Below are positions 16,977 through 25,854 of a DNA stretch of 64,000 nucleotides, in pieces. Source of the DNA: DATIUV01 sp049322755 (GTDB lineage: Bacteria > Pseudomonadota > Gammaproteobacteria > Burkholderiales > UBA6910); contig JBMOQX010000047.1 in assembly GCA_049322755.1 (NCBI GenBank), forward strand, positions 1 to 64,000, given 5' to 3'. The first letter of the stretch is position 1. Each line of letters starts with the position of its first letter. The notes below the pieces were generated by a model, which did no database searches, was not told the DNA's origin, and was given only the letters and a program-made list of their open reading frames with translations. A program made the position numbers and the translations under genes.

Positions 16977-18797
16977 TCAAGCGGCCACCTTGTCCTGGGA
17001 TTCATCGAGGCAGCAGGATTTCCCCAGGCCGTCCGCCGGACTGCGGCAATCGGTGATGCGCGCGCTGCAGCCTTCGAGCGACACCAGCTCTCCCGCGCCG
17101 CCGGCCTTGAGATGCGCGGCATTGGCCTCGTCGGTGTCGATGTGCATCTCGGTCACGAACTCGGGATCGGTGCGGATCACTACGTCGCGGAATACCAGAT
17201 CCCGGCCGTCGGAGCGGACGGCAACCTCCACCTGATCGCCATGCTTCAGCCCGCGCGCTTGCGCATCCTGCGTGTTCATATGGATATGCCGCTTGGCGAC
17301 GATCAACCCTTCGGTCCGTATGCTCCCCTTGGGGCCGCGGAGCGTCACGACCGGCGTATCCGTGGTATTGCCGGATAGGCGCACCGGCACGTCGATACCG
17401 AGCTTGTAAGCCTCCGTTTCGGCGATCTCGATCTGGTTGGCCGTGCGGCAGGGCCCCAGCACGCGCAGGCGCGGAATCTCGCCGCGCGGGCCGATCACGT
17501 CCACGGTTTCCTCCGCCGCCCAGAAACCGGGCTGCCTAAGGGGGTTGCGTATCCTGAGCTGGTGCCCCTTACCGAACAGCTGCTCGACCGCGGCTTGCGT
17601 CAGGTGGACATGATGCGCCGACACGGCGACTGGAATAGGCGGCAGTGATCGGACGGGCATCTTCTTGAGCGCGAGAACGCGGGCTGCCTCTTGCGCGATC
17701 ATCCACTGCTCGCGGGTCTGCGTGACGATGACCCGCACGCGGGAATTATCGCGCTGGATCTGCGGCGCTTCCGAACCCGTGAGCCGGACGCCGGCATTCC
17801 TATCGTCGTCGATTGCCAGCCCCAGGAACTCGAATCCGGAGAGAATGCGCCTTCGCATCGAGGGCGAGTTCTCGCCGATGCCGCCGGTGAAGGCGATGAC
17901 ATCGACGCCGCTCATGGCGGCGGCATAGGCCCCGATGTACTTGCGCACGCGGTAGGCATAGACCTGGATGGCGAGCTGCGCCTGCTTGTCGCCTTCCGCC
18001 GCGCGTTTTTCGATGTCGCGCATATCGTTGCCGAGGGCGGAGAGCGCCGCAAGGCCGCTTTCGTGGTAAAGCGCATGCTCGATGTCGGCGGCGGAAAGAT
18101 CGAGCGTGCGGTGGAGATGGGCAAAAATGCCGGGATCGACATCGCCGGAGCGCGTGCCCATCACCAGCCCTTCGAGTGCGGTCATGCCCATCGAGGTATC
18201 GACCGACGCGCCGCGCTCGATGGCGCAGACGCTCGCGCCGTTGCCAAGATGGCAGCTCACGATGCGAAGCTCGGTGGCGGGCGTTTTCAGTTCCTCGGCA
18301 ACCCGCAGCATCACGTATTTGTGCGAGGTGCCGTGAAACCCATAGCGCCTGAGCCCCGCCTCGCGCCAAGACCGGGGCACGGCGTAAGTAGTGGCGCGCT
18401 CGGGGATCGTCTGGTGAAAGGCGGTATCGAACACCGCCACCTGCGGCACGCCGGGCCAGGCGCCGCCCGCCACCTTGATTCCGGCCAGCGCCGGAGGATT
18501 GTGCAGCGGCGCGAGCGGCACGCACTCCTCGATGCCCTGGATGACATCGGGATCGATAACGCACGCGTCTCGGAACTTCGCTCCGCCGTGGGCGACGCGG
18601 TGGCCGATGGCATCCGGCGGCGCGATGCCCTGCGTTTTCAGTAACCTGGGAATTTCACGGATCGCATCTTCCACAGAAGCCGTGCGCTCGACTTCCGATT
18701 TGAACAACTGCCTGTTGGCGGCGGTGTCGAAAATGCCAAACTTGACCGACGAGCTGCCGGCATTGATGACAAGGACGCAGAAAGTATGGCTGGCCAT
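16977..18797 (-). CDS. acetate kinase / PduL phosphotransacylase fusion
   Basis: 606 residues. Residues 1 to about 390 are acetate kinase: VLVINAGSSSVKFGIFD, GHRVAHGGAKFRDA, YGFHGTSHKYVMLRV, SCHLGNGASVCAI, GTRSGDVDPG and FTGGIGENSPSMR. Residues about 400-606 are PduL-type phosphate acyltransferase: VAVSAHHVHLTQAAVEQLFG, GPCRTANQIEIAETEAYKLG, LIVAKRHIHMNTQDAQARGL and VTEMHIDTDEANAAHLK, with the zinc-binding histidines present. One chain could thus interconvert acetate/ATP, acetyl-phosphate and acetyl-CoA. A Cys-rich tail (CSARITDC ... CC) follows. The start at 18797 matches known AckA N-termini. Confidence 0.9.
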   Translation of the reverse strand: MASHTFCVLVINAGSSSVKFGIFDTAANRQLFKSEVERTASVEDAIREIPRLLKTQGIAPPDAIGHRVAHGGAKFRDACVIDPDVIQGIEECVPLAPLHNPPALAGIKVAGGAWPGVPQVAVFDTAFHQTIPERATTYAVPRSWREAGLRRYGFHGTSHKYVMLRVAEELKTPATELRIVSCHLGNGASVCAIERGASVDTSMGMTALEGLVMGTRSGDVDPGIFAHLHRTLDLSAADIEHALYHESGLAALSALGNDMRDIEKRAAEGDKQAQLAIQVYAYRVRKYIGAYAAAMSGVDVIAFTGGIGENSPSMRRRILSGFEFLGLAIDDDRNAGVRLTGSEAPQIQRDNSRVRVIVTQTREQWMIAQEAARVLALKKMPVRSLPPIPVAVSAHHVHLTQAAVEQLFGKGHQLRIRNPLRQPGFWAAEETVDVIGPRGEIPRLRVLGPCRTANQIEIAETEAYKLGIDVPVRLSGNTTDTPVVTLRGPKGSIRTEGLIVAKRHIHMNTQDAQARGLKHGDQVEVAVRSDGRDLVFRDVVIRTDPEFVTEMHIDTDEANAAHLKAGGAGELVSLEGCSARITDCRSPADGLGKSCCLDESQDKVAA

Positions 18798-18817
18798 GGT
18801 GTTCTCGTCGTGGCCCG

Positions 18818-19313
18818 TCACTTTTCCGGCGCCGCCTGCATCATCAGCTGATGCCGCATGATCTGCTCCATCATCATCTGCATCATGTCCATGCGGCGCT
18901 GTATGAACTCTTGCTGCTGCTGCGGATCCATGCCCGCCATTGGATTTCCGCCCATCATCCGGCCGCCGCCCATCATGCCGGAGCCCACGGCGCCTTTTTC
19001 GCCGCCGCCCGTCTCGTGACCGCCCGTCGTGTCCTTCATCATCGGCCCGGCCATGCCGCGCATCATCTCCATGTTTTCCTGCATGGTCTTCGCGTGCTCG
19101 TCCATCAGTTCGTGGCGCGCCTTCGGGTCCTTCGTCTGATGGATCCGGTCCATCTGCTGTTGCATGCGCCGCACGTTTTCCTGCATCTGCTTGTCCATTT
19201 CGGCGGCCGTCATGGGCGGCTTGGATGGGGTCTCGGGCGCGCTCTGTGCGGCGGCGTAAGGCGTGTTCAACGAAAAAATGCCGGGTAGCGCGAGTAACAA
19301 TTAGACTTCTCAT
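18818..19313 (-). CDS. Met-rich periplasmic protein with frameshifted signal peptide
   Basis: The mature part (about 140 residues) is rich in Met, Gln and Gly: MTAAEMDKQMQENVRRMQQQ, GSGMMGGGRMMGGNPMAG, MDMMQMMMEQIMRHQLMMQ. Such proteins are suspected copper/silver binders, like the one at 38583-38969. The open frame begins at a TTG (19300) right after a stop. An ATG at 19313 with AGGAA upstream reads MRSL and then, if one A of CTAATTG is ignored, LLLALPGIFSLNTPYAAAQSA, a clear signal peptide. A one-base insertion near 19300 is inferred. It lies 20 bases before ackA-pduL. Confidence 0.65.
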
Positions 19314-19437
19314 TGCCAGGGTTCCTTTCAAGGTCATGTCGCAGCGATAAATCCTCAAACAGCGTTCAGTACGGTCGTTCCGGGATTCTTTATGTTTCGC
19401 CAGTCAGCAGCCGCGGCCGCGCCGCATTTACGCCAGA

Positions 19438-20226
19438 TCAATCCACGATGTGGTAGCCCGCGTCCACGTGCACCGTGCAGCCGGTCATCGAGCGCGCCGC
19501 GTCGCTCGCGAGGAAAACGGCGAGCGCGCCGACATCCTCTATGCTCGCCAGCCGCCGCAGCGGCGCCTTGGCGGCGGCCGTGCGCGCAAGCTCGTCGAAG
19601 CCGGTGATTCCCGAGGCGGCGCGCGTGGGCAGCGGGCCCGGGGAGATCGGGTGCACGCGGATGCCTGACGGTCCGAGTTCCGCCGCCAGATAGCGCGCCG
19701 CTGCTTCGAGCGCCGCCTTCACCGGGCCCATCACGCGGTATTCGGGCACCACTTCATCGGCGCCGAGGTAACTCATCGTGAGCAGACAGCCGCCGCGGTC
19801 CATGAGCGGCTCCGCGAGTCGCGCGAGGCGGATGAACGAGTGCACCGACACGTCCATCGCGTGCAGGAAGCCTTCGCGCGAGCAGTCGACGACGCGCCCG
19901 TGCAGGTCCGCGAGCGGCGCCGCGCCGATGCAGTGCACGGCGAAATCGAGCCGGCCCCAGCGGCCGCGGATCGCGTCGAACACCGCTTCCAGCTCGCCGG
20001 GCTGCTCGACGTCGCAGGGCATGGCGAGGGCGCAGCCGAGCCGCTCGGCGAGCGGCCGCGCGTGCGCTTGCGTGCGCTCGTTGCGCCAGGTCACTGCAAG
20101 CTCTGCCCCCGCTTCCCGCATGGCCTGCGCGCAGCCGTAAGCGATGCTGTGTTCGTTCGCGAGCCCGAGCACCAGTCCTTTGCGGCTGGTCAGATTCAGG
20201 CCGCTCTTCACGTACTCGGCGATCAT
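19438..20226 (-). CDS. enoyl-ACP reductase-like SDR (FabI family), copy 1
   Basis: 262 residues. The FabI-type short-chain dehydrogenase shows LGLANEHSIAYGCAQAMREA near the N-terminus, LTMSYLGADEVVPEYRVMGP with both tyrosines, and the catalytic lysine seven residues on (VKAALEAAARYLAAELG). FabI reduces enoyl-ACP with NAD(P)H. Whether this one serves fatty-acid synthesis or a side role with the neighbouring DUF3141 protein is unknown. Its ATG overlaps the DUF3141 stop as ATGA. The copy at 28309-29091 has the same partner. Confidence 0.85.
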   Translation of the reverse strand: MIAEYVKSGLNLTSRKGLVLGLANEHSIAYGCAQAMREAGAELAVTWRNERTQAHARPLAERLGCALAMPCDVEQPGELEAVFDAIRGRWGRLDFAVHCIGAAPLADLHGRVVDCSREGFLHAMDVSVHSFIRLARLAEPLMDRGGCLLTMSYLGADEVVPEYRVMGPVKAALEAAARYLAAELGPSGIRVHPISPGPLPTRAASGITGFDELARTAAAKAPLRRLASIEDVGALAVFLASDAARSMTGCTVHVDAGYHIVD

Positions 20227-21953
20227 CCCGGTTGTCGCCCGCCGTAGATCGCCTTGAAAGTCGCCTCCGCCGCCTGGTCACGCACCTTCCTCCAGGCGTC
20301 CAGGGATTCGGACACCGCGCGGCTGAACGTTTTTTCCTGCGCGAGAAAGGGATTGTCTTCCCCGGCACGCTGGCGCTGCTCGCGCGCCGCGGGCGCCAGC
20401 GCCGCGACCGCCGCCATCCAGGGGTTGATCTTCTCCGAAAACGCATAGCGGCTCACCCGCATCGGATGCAGCCACTTCATGGCGAGCGCGCTCATGGGAT
20501 TGGCGGTGGCGCGTATCCAGGGACTCACGAACGTCGAGTAGAACTGTTCGTTGATCTCCGAAACCTGCCGGACGCGCTCGAATTCCTCGCGCGGGTAATC
20601 GAAGCGGATGTCCTCGACCTTGCGTTCCTCGAACGCCACCGAATACTGCGGCTTGCGGCAGTCGGGATCGTTGGTCGGGTTCTCGATCTTCATCTCGTAG
20701 AGACCGGGCTTCAACGTTTCCAGCTCTTCCAGGCTTTCGAGAATCGCGCGGTGTTCGAGCCGCGCGACGCTCGCCGAGACGAAGATGCCCAGGTGCCCGA
20801 CGTGCGGGTTGATGAGATAGACGATGCGCTGGCCGGCGGCCTTGAGCGCCTCGGTCGTGGGGTATACCGCAGGCACCCAGTTCAATGCCTGGTGCGGCGG
20901 TGTGATGTTGTCGCCGTGGGAGGCGAAGATCACGATCGGGTTGCGGATGCGCTTCAAATCGGCGACGCAGCCCTTGCAGATGCGCATCTCGCCGCTTTCC
21001 AGCTTGTTGCCGATGAAGAGGTTTTCCACGATGGCGGTGATTTCCTCGCGCGAGAGGAAGTAGAAGCCGGTCCACCAGCGCTCGAATTCCAGGAACCGCT
21101 CGCGTTCGGAATCGATATTCGCGAACACGTTGTAGTTTTTGTCCCACAGCGTGTTGGCGGGATTGAGGTTCTCGAAGTTCTGCGCGAGCCACGCGCCGTC
21201 GAAGCGCCCGTCGCCGAGGTCCGAAAGAAAGTGCGCGATCCAGGCGCCGCCCGTGAGGCCGCCCGCGAGGCGCATGGGGTTGGCGTCGCTCTCCCCCGCC
21301 CAGTAGGAGAGGGGCGAGCCGTTCAGCACCGCGGGCCCCGCCAATCCCGCACAGTCGGCGGAAAGGAGCGTGACCGCCCAACCGGCCTGGCAGTTGCCGT
21401 AAAGCGCGGGCGCCGTTCCTTTATGCCGGCGGCTCACTTCTTCGACGAAGCGCCGCAATGCATGCAGCACGTCGGCCAGTGTCTGCCCGGGGCACGGCTC
21501 GGGAAAGAAGATGACGAAGTAAACCGGGTGCCCCTCGTGCAGCGCCATGCCCACTTCGGAATCGCGCTTGAAGCCGCCGATGCCGGGGCCGTGCCCGGCG
21601 CGCGGATCGAGGATGATCACCGGGCGCTTGTTCTCGTCCACGCACTGCTCCCAGTGGTCCGAACCGCAAGCCGTGATGCGCAGCAGCGCATAGTTGGCCG
21701 GATGCTTGAATTTGCGGGGGTCCAGGATCGTCTCGTACTCGAAATGCAAAAGCGGGGGCAAGCCCGCCTGCTCGTGCGCGAGCATGTTGTTCGCCCGCTC
21801 GCGCAGCGTGTCGAGGAACAGCACGCTGCGCTGCCAGAAGTCGAGCTGGTAGCGCCAGGCCTGCTCCCAGAGGGCCGGCGCGTTCGCCGGTTCAGCCGGA
21901 CTCGCGCCGCCCGCCACAGCGGCGCCGGTGTGTGGGAGATCGTTGACTTTCAT
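20223..21953 (-). CDS. DUF3141 protein (PHA-synthase-like alpha/beta hydrolase), copy 1
   Basis: 576 residues of the DUF3141 family (PF11339), related to polyhydroxyalkanoate synthases. A complete PhaC-like triad is visible: the nucleophile cysteine in ALYGNCQAGWAVTLLSADC, an aspartate in FASHGDNITPPHQALNW and a histidine in INPHVGHLGIFVSASVA. The substrate is unknown. The start at 21953 (MKVNDLPHTG) follows GGAG. The gene overlaps the downstream FabI-like gene by 4 bases. It is clearly paralogous to 29105-30805, with long identical stretches such as LEFERWWTGFYFLSREEITA. Confidence 0.87.
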   Translation of the reverse strand: MKVNDLPHTGAAVAGGASPAEPANAPALWEQAWRYQLDFWQRSVLFLDTLRERANNMLAHEQAGLPPLLHFEYETILDPRKFKHPANYALLRITACGSDHWEQCVDENKRPVIILDPRAGHGPGIGGFKRDSEVGMALHEGHPVYFVIFFPEPCPGQTLADVLHALRRFVEEVSRRHKGTAPALYGNCQAGWAVTLLSADCAGLAGPAVLNGSPLSYWAGESDANPMRLAGGLTGGAWIAHFLSDLGDGRFDGAWLAQNFENLNPANTLWDKNYNVFANIDSERERFLEFERWWTGFYFLSREEITAIVENLFIGNKLESGEMRICKGCVADLKRIRNPIVIFASHGDNITPPHQALNWVPAVYPTTEALKAAGQRIVYLINPHVGHLGIFVSASVARLEHRAILESLEELETLKPGLYEMKIENPTNDPDCRKPQYSVAFEERKVEDIRFDYPREEFERVRQVSEINEQFYSTFVSPWIRATANPMSALAMKWLHPMRVSRYAFSEKINPWMAAVAALAPAAREQRQRAGEDNPFLAQEKTFSRAVSESLDAWRKVRDQAAEATFKAIYGGRQPG

Positions 21954-22015
21954 GCTAATGCTCCATGGTCGTGTCGTAATAAGGGGACTCGAAGTGTCCT
22001 GTTCCGCGCTTGCCG

Positions 22016-22291
22016 TCAGCGGATTGTGGCGCCGGCCCGCCCCCAGTGGCGGTGGAGCCAGTTGTATACCGGGCAGAACACGATTCCCGCGTACACGCCG
22101 TAAAGGAAGCTCTCCGCGAGGCCGAGCAGGAAGCCCCACCAGGTGAGCCATTTGAACGCCGGCAGCATCGCTTCCAGCACCGCCCGCATGCCGAGGCTCG
22201 CGGGCACGATCAGCCCGTAGATCACGCACACGACGAAAGTGATGGCGCCGAAGATGCCGAGCGCCCAGGAAATGAGTTTGGTGTCGAGCAT
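22016..22291 (-). CDS. DUF5676-family small membrane protein, copy 1
   Basis: 91 residues with two or three hydrophobic helices (IFGAITFVVCVIYGLIVP, FLLGLAESFLYGVYAGIVFC). It matches the DUF5676 pattern, with PAFKWLTWWGFLLGLAESF and a VYNWLHRHW end. The function is unknown, but the family recurs beside metal-ATPase and DUF2933/YHS genes. AAGGAGA precedes the ATG at 22291. The gene sits between the His/Gly-rich gene and DUF3141; a paralogue lies at 33547-33810. Confidence 0.75.
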   Translation of the reverse strand: MLDTKLISWALGIFGAITFVVCVIYGLIVPASLGMRAVLEAMLPAFKWLTWWGFLLGLAESFLYGVYAGIVFCPVYNWLHRHWGRAGATIR

Positions 22292-22305
22292 GACGATCTC
22301 CTTGT

Positions 22306-22494
22306 TCAGTGACGGTGCTCCTCGCCCTTGCCCGGCGCGGGCTTCTGCGCCGGTTCCGCGTCCTTGTCCTTGGCGCCGCCGCCTCCACCGTGACCGCCAT
22401 GGCCGCCGTGGCCGCCGTGGCCGAACATGTGCAGGCCAACGAACGCCAGCCCCACCACGATCCACACCCAGTTCTGCGTTATCCATTCCATCAT
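22306..22494 (-). CDS. small membrane-anchored His/Gly-rich protein
   Basis: 62 residues: one transmembrane helix (WVWIVVGLAFVGLHMF), then four GHG repeats (GHGGHGGHGGHGGGGG) and a charged tail ending in EEHRH. The His run could bind Cu, Zn or Ni (inference). AAGGAG lies just before the ATG. It resembles the first half of the gene at 33807-34097, which carries a YHS domain after a similar stretch, and the DUF2933 gene at 32296-32541. Confidence 0.7.
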   Translation of the reverse strand: MMEWITQNWVWIVVGLAFVGLHMFGHGGHGGHGGHGGGGGAKDKDAEPAQKPAPGKGEEHRH

Positions 22495-22523
22495 GGCTCC
22501 TTTCTTGAGTCACCGGTTGCCCG

Positions 22524-24860
22524 CTACTTGAGTCCCGCGAGCGGCGTCCGCTTGAGCAGCAGGGCATTCACCGCCACGATCAGCGAGCTGCCCGACATGG
22601 CGAGCGCCGCGATCTCGGGGCTGAGCAGCAGGGGATAGAACACTCCCGCGGCCAGCGGAAACGCGATCACGTTGTAGCCCACCGCCCAGAACAGGTTCTG
22701 CTTCATCTTGCGCAGCGTGGCGCGCGAGAGCTCGACCGCGCCCACCACGTCCCGCGGATCGCTCTTCATTAGCACCACGTCGGCGCTTTCCATCGCGACG
22801 TCGGTGCCGGCGCCGATGGCGAAACCGACTTCGGCCTGGGTGAGCGCGGGGGCGTCGTTGATGCCGTCGCCCACCATGCCGACCTTCTTTCCCTGCCGCT
22901 GGAGCTTCTTCACCTCGTCCGCCTTCTGTCCCGGCAGCACGTCCGCCAGCACGATGTCGATGCCCAACTGTTTCGCGATGTGCTCGGCGGTGCCCCGGTT
23001 GTCGCCGGTCAGCATCGCCACCTTGACGCCGCGCCGCTGCAGCGCCTGGATCGTCGCGGCCGAGGTCGGGCGCGGCGCATCGGCGATGGCGATGAGCCCC
23101 GCGAGCCGCCCGCCGCGTGCCACGTGCACCACCGTGCGTCCGGCGCCCTGCATCTCGGCGGCCTTCGCTTCCAGGCCTGCCATGTCCACCTTCTCCGCGT
23201 CCATCAGCCGGCGGTTGCCGACGAGGATGGTCCGCCCGCCGACATCGGCCCGCGCGCCCTGGCCGTCAATATTGGTGAAGGCGGTCGCGGTCTCCTGCAC
23301 CAGGGCGCCGGCGCGCTTCAGGATCGCCTGCGCGAGCGGGTGCTCGGAGTGCTTCTCGACCGCGCCCGCCAGCGCCAGCAGCTCGTCCTCGGCGGCGCCC
23401 GGCGCGGCGGCGAGCGCGACCACTTCGGGCTGCCCCAGGGTGAGGGTGCCGGTCTTGTCGAAGATGATCACGTCGAGCCGGGTCGCGTTCTCGAGCGCGG
23501 TGGCGTTCTTGATCAGGATGCCGTTCTGCGCGCCGCGCCCGGTGCCGATCATGATCGCCATCGGCGTCGCGAGGCCGAGGGCGTCCGGGCAGGCGATGAC
23601 GAACACCGTGATGGTGAGCGTCAGCGCGAACAGCAGCGTCTGGCCGATCCACCAGAACCACGCGGCGAAGGTCAGCAGGCCGATGACGATGGCCGCCAGC
23701 ACGAGCCACTGGGAAGCCCGGTCGGCGAGCCGCTGCGCCGGCGCCTTGGAGTTCTGCGCCTCCTGCACCAGCTTCACGATCTGCGCCAGCGCGGTGTCCG
23801 CGCCGACCTTGGTGGCGCGGTAGCGGAAGCTGCCGCTCTTGTTGATGGTGGCGCCGATCACCGTGTCGCCCGGCTCCTTGCCGACCGGCATCGATTCCCC
23901 GGTGAGCATGGACTCGTCAACCGTGGATTTCCCCTCGATGACCTCACCGTCCACCGGGACCTTGTTGCCGGGCCGGATGAGAACGATGTCGCCCTGGACG
24001 ACGTCCGCGGTCGGCACCTCGACTTCGCGGCCGCCGCGGACCACCGTCGCCATGGGCGGCGTCAGGTCCATCAGCGCGCGGATCGCGTCCGAGGCGCCGG
24101 CCCGCGCCCGCATCTCCAGCCAGTGGCCGAGCAGGATGAACACCAGCAGCACGGACGAAGCCTCGTAGAACTGCTCGCCCTCGAAGAGGAACGTGGCGGC
24201 CACGCTGAAGACGTAGCCGGTGCCGACCGACAGCACCACCAGCACCGCCATGTTGGCGACGCCGTTCCTCACCGCGCGCCAGGCGGCGACGACGAACGGC
24301 CAGGAAGGGTAGAGGATGGCGCCCGAGGCGAGCACGAACAGGAACTTGCTCATCTCCAGCCCGAAAGGCGGCTGCAACTGAAGAAACTGCGTCATCACCG
24401 ACGCGTAGAGAAACACCGGCACGGCGAACACGAGCGCGACGACGAAGCGGTTGCGCATGTCGCGCGCCATATCCGCCATGTCCATGCCGGCGCCGTGCCC
24501 CATTTCGTCCGCCATCTCGTCCTTTGAATGGCCGGCGTGCACGTCCCGCGCCCGGTCGCGAGGCGCGTGCGCCGCGTGACCGGCCGCAGGATGCGCGGGT
24601 GCGGCGGCAGCGGGCGGGTCGTCGTGCCGGCAGACGTGCTTCGGCAGCAGTTCACCCGAGCAGTGATATCCGCAGTCGCCGATCCGCCCCTTGATCGCCC
24701 GAAGATCGGTCTTGGTCTCGTCGTAGGTCACCGTCGCGGTACCGGTCACGTAGCTCACCTCGGCCTGCTCGACGCCCGGCAGCTCGCGCAGGCGCTTCTC
24801 CACACCCTGCGCGCAAAGGGCGGAGAAGAGACCGCCCACCTCGATTACGCTCGATGTCAT
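22524..24860 (-). CDS. P1B-type heavy-metal ATPase with CPD motif and atypical HMA domain
   Basis: 778 residues. Residues 1-75 are an HMA domain in which GMxCxxC is replaced by GGLFSALCAQG and a terminal CGYHCSGELLPKHVC appears. A His/Met-rich linker follows (HAGHSKDEMADEMGHGAGMD). The ATPase core has LVFILLGHWLEMRARA, the actuator DESMLTGESMPVGKEPGD, the phosphorylation site IIFDKTGTLTLGQ, the HP motif EKHSEHPLAQAIL and MVGDGINDAPAL. The TM4 metal motif reads ACPDALGLATP, Cys-Pro-Asp where copper pumps have CPC. TM7/TM8 have YN and MSGSS. The metal is therefore uncertain. The start at 24860 overlaps the upstream ORF. Confidence 0.9.
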   Translation of the reverse strand: MTSSVIEVGGLFSALCAQGVEKRLRELPGVEQAEVSYVTGTATVTYDETKTDLRAIKGRIGDCGYHCSGELLPKHVCRHDDPPAAAAPAHPAAGHAAHAPRDRARDVHAGHSKDEMADEMGHGAGMDMADMARDMRNRFVVALVFAVPVFLYASVMTQFLQLQPPFGLEMSKFLFVLASGAILYPSWPFVVAAWRAVRNGVANMAVLVVLSVGTGYVFSVAATFLFEGEQFYEASSVLLVFILLGHWLEMRARAGASDAIRALMDLTPPMATVVRGGREVEVPTADVVQGDIVLIRPGNKVPVDGEVIEGKSTVDESMLTGESMPVGKEPGDTVIGATINKSGSFRYRATKVGADTALAQIVKLVQEAQNSKAPAQRLADRASQWLVLAAIVIGLLTFAAWFWWIGQTLLFALTLTITVFVIACPDALGLATPMAIMIGTGRGAQNGILIKNATALENATRLDVIIFDKTGTLTLGQPEVVALAAAPGAAEDELLALAGAVEKHSEHPLAQAILKRAGALVQETATAFTNIDGQGARADVGGRTILVGNRRLMDAEKVDMAGLEAKAAEMQGAGRTVVHVARGGRLAGLIAIADAPRPTSAATIQALQRRGVKVAMLTGDNRGTAEHIAKQLGIDIVLADVLPGQKADEVKKLQRQGKKVGMVGDGINDAPALTQAEVGFAIGAGTDVAMESADVVLMKSDPRDVVGAVELSRATLRKMKQNLFWAVGYNVIAFPLAAGVFYPLLLSPEIAALAMSGSSLIVAVNALLLKRTPLAGLK

Positions 24861-25033
24861 GTGCTGTGGTCTCCGACATTGATGCACGTGGCGCCACAAT
24901 CCTCCGAAACGGTCAGTCGGAGGCGCTTCATTTCTGGCCCCCAACCCCGCTCGGCGGGCTTCGTGCGCCCGCGGTTCGCTCGCTCCGACGCGTCTAACGC
25001 CTTGCGCATCTCCCGCAGATGCCCCGGTCTCAT
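24857..25033 (-). CDS. 58-residue ORF between PPK2 and the CPD ATPase
   Basis: A short basic protein (MRPGHLREMRKALDASERAN ... CGATCINVGDHST) that I do not recognise. Its ATG overlaps the PPK2 stop and its stop overlaps the ATPase start, both as 4-base ATGA. This continues a chain of such overlaps in neighbouring genes and supports real translation. Two cysteines near the C-terminus (DCGATC) could bind metal. It may also only carry ribosomes from PPK2 to the ATPase. Confidence 0.45.
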   Translation of the reverse strand: MRPGHLREMRKALDASERANRGRTKPAERGWGPEMKRLRLTVSEDCGATCINVGDHST

Positions 25034-25854
25034 TGCGCGAGGCTCCCGTCGCCCAGATGCACAGCATCGAACCGGAAGAGCACGCTCGGGTCGACACTGC
25101 CGACTCGGGCGTCCTTGTCGGCATAGTGCAAGCGGGCGAGCAGGTCGCCGATCAGGTTGATGCGGGCACGACGCTTGTCGTCTGCGCGCACTATGGTCCA
25201 CGGCGACTCCGGCGTATGGGTGCGCGCCAGCATGGCATCGCGCGCCTCGCTGTAGCGCTTCCACAGCTTCACGGCACGGTCGTCGATCGGGCTCACCTTC
25301 CACTGTTTGAGCGGATCGCGCTTGCGCGCCTTAAGGCGAGCCTTCTGCTCGGCCTTGCTGATGTCGAGGTAATACTTGAGGAGGGTGATGCCGGAGCCGA
25401 TCAGCATGCGCTCGAAGTCGGCAACGGTGGCCATGAACTCCTCGTACTGCGCGTCGTCGCAGAATCCCATCACCCGTTCGACACCGGCGCGGTTGTACCA
25501 GCTGCGATTGAACAGCACGAACTCCTGCGGCGCCGGGAGGTGCGCAACATAGCGCTGGAAGTACCATTCGCCGCGCTCGCGGTCCGATGGCTTACCGAGC
25601 GCCACGACGCGCGTCTCGCGCGGGCTCAAATGCTTGACAATGCGCTTGATCACGCCGTCCTTGCCTGCGGAGTCCCTTCCCTCGAAGATCACGAGGATGC
25701 GGTCGGCGCACCCGATGTAGTGTTTCTGCAACTTCGTCAGCTCGACTTGCAGCCGCAGGAGCGTTTCGCGGTATTGCTGCTTCGACAAGGGTGCTGGCGC
25801 ACGCGCCTTTGCGGGGGTCCGCGTGGCGCTTGCGCGGCGGGTGGGTTGGCTCAT
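25030..25854 (-). CDS. ppk2: polyphosphate kinase 2
   Basis: 274 residues, the one-domain PPK2 length. It phosphorylates nucleotides from polyphosphate. Visible motifs are the Walker A FEGRDSAGKDGVIKRI, the lid region GKPSDRERGEWYFQRYVAHL, and the Walker B-like FNRSWYNRAGVERVMGF. The N-terminal 30 residues are basic and Ala/Pro-rich. The start at 25854 overlaps the MFS stop, with AAAGGA upstream. The position suggests that ATP or GTP regeneration from polyphosphate accompanies the transport genes around it. Confidence 0.92.
   Translation of the reverse strand: MSQPTRRASATRTPAKARAPAPLSKQQYRETLLRLQVELTKLQKHYIGCADRILVIFEGRDSAGKDGVIKRIVKHLSPRETRVVALGKPSDRERGEWYFQRYVAHLPAPQEFVLFNRSWYNRAGVERVMGFCDDAQYEEFMATVADFERMLIGSGITLLKYYLDISKAEQKARLKARKRDPLKQWKVSPIDDRAVKLWKRYSEARDAMLARTHTPESPWTIVRADDKRRARINLIGDLLARLHYADKDARVGSVDPSVLFRFDAVHLGDGSLAQ

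Noticed and set aside
22380..22430. GGC/GTG-type tandem DNA repeat that might be a small satellite or CRISPR-like array
   Set aside because: It is simply the coding repeat of the GHG motif in the His/Gly-rich membrane protein; units are 9 bases and in frame.
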